Source: Oscillospiraceae bacterium (GTDB lineage Bacteria; Bacillota_A; Clostridia; Oscillospirales; Oscillospiraceae). Taken from it: a stretch of 37,166 nt of DNA. Shown here one piece after another: positions 33,027 through 37,166 of the stretch. Location of the stretch: assembly GCA_017539885.1 (NCBI GenBank), contig JAFYCC010000042.1, positions 1-37,166 on the forward strand, in the 5' to 3' direction. The notes beneath the pieces are model-generated. The model was not told where the DNA came from, did not search any database, and saw only the letters and a list, made by a program, of their open reading frames with translations. Position numbers and translations under genes: made by a program. The first letter of the stretch is position 1, and every line of letters starts with the position of its first letter.

Positions 33027-33919
33027 ATCTCTGCTCCATTCATGATCTCTTTACGAATGTTGCGGATCTCCCGCCACTTGCCCTGAAGCACAAGGCTCTT
33101 GACCCAGGGGATCCCTTCATAGATGATATTTCTCAAAATGCTCGTCCATGGATTATCCTGCAGAAGCTCAAACGCGGTGCAAAGCGCGTTTTCCGAGAGA
33201 CGAAGCGTTCGGTCCAGTTCCTGAACAGCCTCCTCCGGGAGCGTCTCGCCATTCAATGAGAACCGAAATACGAGCGGATTATAATTGCCCTTTCGGACGT
33301 CCTCCGGAAGATCGTCTGCGGCGTCCAGTATATACACGATCCGTCCCGTATGATAGAGGATCTGAGACAGGATCCGGGACCTCGGGGCTCCGTCTTCGTT
33401 TCCCGCGGCAGCACGAAGGATCGAAGCAAAGCAGTCGGCAGCAGCGTCAAGCGAATCCGTGCCGTTCTTTTCTAGTTCAGAGAGCCTGGCCAGATTCTCT
33501 CGGACGCAACCGTCAAAAGCGCTTGCATCTTTTGCGGCGCGCCTGTACGCCCGATGCAGGAAAAGCATGCACAGCCGGCTGCGAATGCTTTTCCAGAATC
33601 CGTCGTCCCTTACGGAATCCCGCAGTTTATGCCACGCGAGGATCACGCTGTAAGCGGCAGAGGCTTCAAGTGCAGGATCCTGACAGTGACAGCATTTTCT
33701 TCTAAAAGGACTGGCCATGCAGCGTCTGTAGCGAACGCAGGGCGCCTTTGCTTCGGAAAGCAGCATCGCCATGAATGTGAAATCGAAATTCACGACGAAC
33801 CTTGCCGCCAGTCCGTAGCTCTCGCGAAGGCTGTGACAAAGGCCGCAGTATACTGATTTAAATCCCTCGTATTCCCGGACCTTCAATTCGCTTTTCAGCG
33901 GCCGAACATATCCATACAT
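33023..33919 (-). CDS. DUF5685 family protein with isoprenoid-synthase-like aspartate motifs
   Basis: Protein of 298 aa matching my memory of DUF5685, whose function is unknown. The start, [18 protein letters not shown], and [13 protein letters not shown] (Cys25, 28) are family marks; more cysteines follow at 61, 67, 76, 77 and 79. It is mainly helical. Two aspartate-rich helices stand out: [12 protein letters not shown] (Asp101, 105, 106) and [19 protein letters not shown] (Asp199, 203, 207). Their DxxxD spacing and the following KGNYNP resemble squalene/phytoene synthases; this is an inference. It starts 6 bp after rseC with no clear ribosome binding site, and its stop overlaps the J-domain gene start. 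Confidence 0.85.
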   Translation of the reverse strand: MYGYVRPLKSELKVREYEGFKSVYCGLCHSLRESYGLAARFVVNFDFTFMAMLLSEAKAPCVRYRRCMASPFRRKCCHCQDPALEASAAYSVILAWHKLRDSVRDDGFWKSIRSRLCMLFLHRAYRRAAKDASAFDGCVRENLARLSELEKNGTDSLDAAADCFASILRAAAGNEDGAPRSRILSQILYHTGRIVYILDAADDLPEDVRKGNYNPLVFRFSLNGETLPEEAVQELDRTLRLSENALCTAFELLQDNPWTSILRNIIYEGIPWVKSLVLQGKWREIRNIRKEIMNGAEI

Positions 33920-33925
33920 ACTTAT

Positions 33926-34330
33926 TCATGAATCGATCGAAATGATCTCAAAACGTATCCTGTCCTTGCGCTTTCTTCCGATCCACGCGGCCGCCCCGCA
34001 GCCGAGGAGCAGGCAGATCACGCTCACCAGAATCTCTGTGCCTTCCTTCGCGCCGAAAGCGGCGGCAACTGCATATCCGATCAGGAAAGTCACGATCGGC
34101 AGAAGATAGACAAGCGCGGCAGCGCCGATCACTCCTTTTGTCCGGCTGCGGAGCGTAACTTTATCCCCGACTTTTGCGCCGAAGCTGTTTTCGGCGACCG
34201 CAGTCAGAACATTCTTATAGGAGCAGCCTCCACAGGACGCGCAGTTTCCGCCGCATGCGGTCTGGCGCTCGACGCTGACGCTGGCCATGTCATTCGGCAG
34301 CAACGCTGTCACGATTCCGCTCTGCGTCAA
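33926..34330 (-). CDS. RseC/MucC-type redox regulator (SoxR-reducing system family)
   Basis: Membrane protein of 134 aa. The N terminus carries four cysteines, CGGNCASCGGC (Cys26, 30, 33, 36), followed by a beta-rich segment and two membrane helices (about 68-88 and 95-115). This matches the RseC family, which in E. coli acts with the Rsx/Rnf complex in keeping SoxR reduced; in Clostridia it is often near rnf genes, but none are here. The start is TTG, supported by GGAG with 8-bp spacing; it lies 12 bp after cdaR. Confidence 0.88.
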   Translation of the reverse strand: MTQSGIVTALLPNDMASVSVERQTACGGNCASCGGCSYKNVLTAVAENSFGAKVGDKVTLRSRTKGVIGAAALVYLLPIVTFLIGYAVAAAFGAKEGTEILVSVICLLLGCGAAAWIGRKRKDRIRFEIISIDS

Positions 34331-34342
34331 ATTAACATCTCC

Positions 34343-35629
34343 TCAATCCGCTTCGTCTTCAGGCGCACGCCGGATCATAACGAGCGCACTGTAATTATAG
34401 GGATCGATCACGCCCGCGTTGGAGAATCCGTCCACCCTGATCGAAGCAGGAACGGTGAACTGGCCCTCATTTCCGCTGTACTCGGAAAGATCCAGCACAG
34501 CGCGCAGATTGCTCGATTCGATATTGTAGATCACGCTCTCAGGCGCCCGAATGGTGACGTCAATGCTCTTGGTCGTTACCTCGACTTCATAGCCGTCCGG
34601 AACGTTCGTCGCGACGATGTTCGATACGCTTAACCGTCTTGTCTGAAGTCCAAGCAGTCTCACGTTAACTTTTACTTCGCTGATTCCGGATTCGTTGACG
34701 ACGTCGTTCGGCAGCGTGATCGTGTAGACCTTTTCAAACGTGGAGTTGAAACTGGTCAGATCCAGGCTTCCCAGCGTGATACGGTTGATCCCCTTGAGCA
34801 GTTCTGCGTCGCCGGATAAGAGGATGCTTTCCGGATCGTATTCGATCATGACGTTCGCGTCCGTCGTCCCTGCGCCGTGCATGATATCCAAAACGAGAGG
34901 CACAGACTTCACAGAGGTGACCGGGAAGGTCACATTAACACTCTCGCTGTCGACGCTGACGTCATCCAATGAAACCGGCTCGTCGTTGAGGTCGACAAGC
35001 GTATAGCCCATATCGACTTTGATCGTACCGTCGATCTCATCTCGCTCAATAACGACGAGCGCGGACTTGATCGGCGCGATCGCCTCCTCCGGTCCGGAAA
35101 CACGGATCGAAGACGGTTCAAAAATCATGTCGGAAACATCAGCCTTGAAACCCTCGGCAACTCTGCCGTTAAATACACCCTTCACCTCAACATATTTGTA
35201 GCTGTAACGGTCGACCGTAAAAGACACGGTTCTGGGATTACGGCTTTCAACAGTGATGCTGTTCGTCTCCACATCCGGTTTGAACGCGACAGTATAGTAA
35301 TAATTCGAGTTTGTGCCGGGGCGTGTGATCGTACTCAGATCGATTACGGCCTGGATATCCGAATCCTTCAGCTTGGAGATCTCACGGCGTGAGCCCTTAA
35401 GCGTTACGGAGACCTTGTCTCGAGTCTTTTCCGTAACGATCAGTCCCTGCGCCTCACGGAGCGCTTCCTCACCGCTGAAAACGACCTGAACGTTATCGAA
35501 TGTATCACTGTAGTCATCGCCCTCGTTCATGGTCACATATACCCAAAGGAGCAGAGCAAGCGCGACAGATATGACAATCCAAAGGATCTTACTGTTTCCG
35601 ATTCTGTTTATGATCGTTTTTTTCGACAT
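34343..35629 (-). CDS. cdaR: CdaR, regulator of the c-di-AMP cyclase (YbbR domains)
   Basis: Protein of 428 aa. One N-terminal membrane helix (about 15-34) is followed by several YbbR-type external domains, each with the pattern of beta strands ending in phrases such as VTLKGSRREI, VEVKGVFNGRVAEGF and RVSGPEEAIA. In Firmicutes CdaR binds and modulates CdaA. The ATG follows a weak GTGAAG site and lies within the last 41 bp of the cdaA C-terminal fragment. The usual next gene, glmM, is replaced here by rseC. Confidence 0.92.
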   Translation of the reverse strand: MSKKTIINRIGNSKILWIVISVALALLLWVYVTMNEGDDYSDTFDNVQVVFSGEEALREAQGLIVTEKTRDKVSVTLKGSRREISKLKDSDIQAVIDLSTITRPGTNSNYYYTVAFKPDVETNSITVESRNPRTVSFTVDRYSYKYVEVKGVFNGRVAEGFKADVSDMIFEPSSIRVSGPEEAIAPIKSALVVIERDEIDGTIKVDMGYTLVDLNDEPVSLDDVSVDSESVNVTFPVTSVKSVPLVLDIMHGAGTTDANVMIEYDPESILLSGDAELLKGINRITLGSLDLTSFNSTFEKVYTITLPNDVVNESGISEVKVNVRLLGLQTRRLSVSNIVATNVPDGYEVEVTTKSIDVTIRAPESVIYNIESSNLRAVLDLSEYSGNEGQFTVPASIRVDGFSNAGVIDPYNYSALVMIRRAPEDEAD

Positions 35630-36020
35630 CGATCTTCACCCTCAGAAGGTTTGTCAGCCAGGAGCCTGATTTCGTTCCGTCGTCCGTGATCAGCTCATTG
35701 CGCAGGAGCTTCTCGCAGGTATCGGCGGATAAATGCCGTTTGAGCATTCCGTCTACCGCTACAGATACGGCTCCGGTCTCCTCCGACACGATCACAACGA
35801 CTGCGTCAGAATGCTCGCTCATGCCGATTCCGGCACGGTGACGCATGCCCAGATCTTTTGAAAGATTGGAGTTGTTGCTCAGCGGAAGCATGCACCCTCC
35901 GGCAGCGATACGTCCGTCCTTGATGATTACAGCTCCATCATGCAGAGGCGCTTTCGGATAAAAGATATTGCGCAGAAGTTCGGAGGTCGTGTCCGCATCA
36001 ATGATCGTTCCCGTGTTCAT
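35589..36020 (-). CDS. cdaA: Diadenylate cyclase CdaA, C-terminal fragment (frameshifted)
   Basis: Codes for most of the DAC (DisA_N) catalytic domain that makes c-di-AMP from two ATP. The active-site motifs are present: PLHDGAVI (DGA 28-30) and GMRHRAGIGMSE (RHR 60-62), then VVSEETG. The first part of the domain lies in the other frame, in the upstream fragment. This frame continues upstream of its ATG without stop, reading RDNQLTDQMNTG, which is what intact CdaA proteins have after the VFE segment. One missing A near 36044 would therefore explain the split. Alone, this fragment lacks the first strand of the fold and the membrane anchor; it could be made by ATGA reinitiation, but no ribosome binding site is seen. 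Confidence 0.85.
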   Translation of the reverse strand: MNTGTIIDADTTSELLRNIFYPKAPLHDGAVIIKDGRIAAGGCMLPLSNNSNLSKDLGMRHRAGIGMSEHSDAVVVIVSEETGAVSVAVDGMLKRHLSADTCEKLLRNELITDDGTKSGSWLTNLLRVKIDVEKNDHKQNRKQ

Positions 36021-36475
36021 CTGATCCGTAAGCTGATTGTCCCTTCAAAGACGATCAGCGCGCCGACTTTCTCTCTCCCCATCTGCATACAGGCAAGAAC
36101 CGTCTGCGTGATAGCCGTCTCCATGCTCAGCAGCTGAGGTTCGCGTCCGAAAATGCTCGAAAGCTTGCCGCTGCCCATCTTCTCCAGGAAGCGGCGAATC
36201 TCCGGCTGGAACAGGATCACGAGTGCGATCAGGCCCAACTCCACGGCACGCCGCAGAATAAAGTTCACTACAGTAAGCCGAAGCAGGCCGGAGATCCACA
36301 GCGCAAGCAGGATAAAGACCACGCCGCGCCCCAGTTTTGAGGTGCTGGTCTTCCGGGCAAGCGCAAGGACCTGATAGATCAGGAACGCAACGATCAGAAC
36401 GTCGAGAACGTCCGCAACTCCCATCGTCCTTATGTAATTGAACGCGTTGCTGAAAACAGTACGAATGGTTTCCAT
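36017..36475 (-). CDS. cdaA: Diadenylate cyclase CdaA, N-terminal fragment (frameshifted)
   Basis: Encodes the membrane part of CdaA: three hydrophobic helices (about 20-39, 50-68 and 70-90) and the coiled linker (FQPEIRRFLEKMG), then the start of the DAC domain up to VGALIVFE. After that the frame gives GTISLRIR and stops, which does not look like CdaA. Restoring one base near 36044 gives VFERDNQL and joins the C-terminal fragment, for a full protein of about 285-290 aa. The ATG at 36475 has GGAG 8 bp upstream; an earlier ATG at 36511 lacks one. A promoter lies 115 bp upstream. Confidence 0.85.
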   Translation of the reverse strand: METIRTVFSNAFNYIRTMGVADVLDVLIVAFLIYQVLALARKTSTSKLGRGVVFILLALWISGLLRLTVVNFILRRAVELGLIALVILFQPEIRRFLEKMGSGKLSSIFGREPQLLSMETAITQTVLACMQMGREKVGALIVFEGTISLRIR

Positions 36476-36499
36476 ACAGTGCACTCCGCCGTATGATCT

Positions 36500-36520
36500 C
36501 CGGACAGGCAAGCCGTCCGG
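36500..36520 (-). promoter_or_regulatory. Hairpin in the cdaA leader
   Basis: CCGGAC (36500-36505) pairs with GTCCGG (36515-36520) with a 9-base loop, about 10 bp upstream of the cdaA ribosome binding site. It has no T-run, so it is a leader structure, not a terminator. Confidence 0.4.
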
Positions 36521-36588
36521 GGTGTCTCTAGAAGCTATAATCTCGATTCAGGGCGCAGAAAATACGCATACCCCAAGGTATTCAAGAT

Positions 36589-36617
36589 ATTATACAAGAT
36601 TTGTAACGGATTAGCAA
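36589..36617 (-). promoter_or_regulatory. Promoter of the cdaA-cdaR operon
   Basis: On the minus strand, -35 TTGCTA (36612-36617), 17 bp, perfect -10 TATAAT (36589-36594). It is the only clear promoter I found in front of the long leftward gene block. Confidence 0.65.
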
Positions 36618-36628
36618 ACATAGTTTGC
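36614..36628. promoter_or_regulatory. Palindrome overlapping the cdaA -35 box
   Basis: GCAAAC-ATA-GTTTGC is a perfect 6-bp inverted repeat with a 3-bp centre. It covers most of the -35 box. A further single GCAAAC lies at 36672-36677. Likely an operator; the protein is unknown. Confidence 0.5.
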
Positions 36629-36711
36629 CGTTTTTCAGAGATTTTTTACGATTTTTTTGTTTTGTTTTGATGCAAACAGTATATTTCCATAAGCAAATCC
36701 GAAAATTTTAG

Positions 36712-36759
36712 AAAAAACGCGCGAAGAAGACGGAACTGCCGAAACAGCGCCGTCTTCTT
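36712..36759 (-). terminator. Terminator of ispF
   Basis: AAGAAGACGG (36724-36733) pairs perfectly with CCGTCTTCTT (36750-36759). On the minus strand the stem is followed by CGCGCG and then six T (36712-36717). Confidence 0.75.
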
Positions 36760-36772
36760 TACAGAATTCTGA

Positions 36773-37165
36773 TTACCTGTCTCCCGGTTCATACAGCAGC
36801 ACCACCGCATGCGCGGAAATGCCCTCTTCTCTGCCGGTAAAGCCCATATGCTCTTCGGTAGTGGCCTTGATATTGATCCTGCCGGCCGGTACGTCAAGAG
36901 TCCTGGCCAACAGGTTGCGCATTCTCGGGAGATGCGGCGCGAGTTTCGGCTTCTGCGCGATAATGGTGCAGTCAAGATTATGCACAGTGAACCCGGCTTC
37001 AGCAACGGCCGTCGCCACTTCGTCAAGCAGGATCATGCTGCTGATCCCCTCGGTTTCCGGATCGCTGTCCGGAAACATCTTGCCGATATCGCCGAGCGCT
37101 GCAGCTCCAAGCATGGCATCCATCACCGCATGTATGAGCACGTCTGCATCGGAGTGACCGTCCAA
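36773..37165 (-). CDS. ispF: 2-C-methyl-D-erythritol 2,4-cyclodiphosphate synthase, partial
   Basis: Enzyme of the MEP isoprenoid pathway. About 130 C-terminal residues are visible and the 5' end runs off the window (the first visible codon, TTG, is internal Leu). The metal-binding DGHSDADVLIHAVMDA, the loop GDIGKMFPDSDP, the NLDCTIIAQKPKL segment and the KATTEEHMGFTGREEGI end are all standard. The family is about 155-160 aa, so roughly 25 residues are missing. A terminator follows. If the DUF5685 protein really resembles an isoprenoid synthase, the proximity is of note but may be chance. Confidence 0.95.
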   Translation of the reverse strand: MDGHSDADVLIHAVMDAMLGAAALGDIGKMFPDSDPETEGISSMILLDEVATAVAEAGFTVHNLDCTIIAQKPKLAPHLPRMRNLLARTLDVPAGRINIKATTEEHMGFTGREEGISAHAVVLLYEPGDR

Positions 37166-37166
37166 T

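Noticed and set aside
36029..36050. Programmed -1 frameshift in cdaA
   Set aside because: No X-XXY-YYZ slippery heptamer and no stable downstream stem is seen at the junction; a deletion is simpler.

Overview
This window looks like the chromosome of a Gram-positive-type bacterium of class Clostridia, probably an uncultured Oscillospirales- or Christensenellales-like lineage. The class assignment rests on the conserved Firmicutes block yicC-remA-gmk-rpoZ-priA-def-fmt-rsmB-rlmN-prpC-prkC-rsgA, a cdaA-cdaR pair, a PASTA-domain kinase, a DUF5685/J-domain pair, strong GGAGG ribosome binding sites and frequent GTG/TTG starts. The family-level placement is a guess. The sequence is moderately GC-rich. 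I see no phage, plasmid, IS element or CRISPR array.

Layout, left to right. (1) 1-5.4 kb: the end of a DMT-family permease, then leftward purB (eukaryote-like adenylosuccinate lyase), a small P-loop protein, pgi, a 590-bp AT-rich gap and a NifS-like cysteine desulfurase. (2) 5.4-9.1 kb: rightward mtaB and then a serC-serA serine-synthesis operon with its own promoter, a tandem repeat at its start and a strong terminator. (3) 9.5-13.7 kb, leftward: an operon of a RACo-like corrinoid-activation protein and a Cys-rich DUF2284 protein, followed by a full-length P-type ATPase homologue whose catalytic motifs are largely eroded. (4) 13.9-19.2 kb, rightward: tRNA-Thr(CGU), a sirtuin, a TagA-like glycosyltransferase, 5-formyl-THF cyclo-ligase behind a structured leader, mltG and a U32-family protein. 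(5) 19.3-20.2 kb: a leftward VanY-like D,D-carboxypeptidase. (6) 20.3-36.5 kb: nineteen leftward reading frames with no gap longer than about 37 bp, from cdaA (c-di-AMP synthesis) to rsgA. (7) The right edge holds the truncated ispF.

How the genes work together. The long leftward block couples c-di-AMP signalling (CdaA/CdaR), Ser/Thr phosphorylation signalling (PrkC/PrpC), initiation of translation (Def, Fmt), ribosome RNA modification and assembly (RsmB, RlmN, RsgA), replication restart (PriA), GMP phosphorylation (Gmk), RNA polymerase omega and the RemA regulator. MltG, the TagA-like enzyme, the VanY-like peptidase and PrkC all touch the cell envelope.

Most noteworthy points: the eroded but uninterrupted P-type ATPase; cdaA split by an apparent one-base deletion; aspartate motifs in the DUF5685 protein resembling those of squalene/phytoene synthases; an unassigned structured leader before the folate gene; a palindrome over the cdaA -35 box; and an exact 11-bp tandem repeat at the serC transcription start. 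Several genes start downstream of the longest possible open frame (serC, cobB, the cyclo-ligase gene, the U32 gene, remA, the membrane protein gene), and I set those starts from ribosome binding sites and family alignment from memory. No searches were run.
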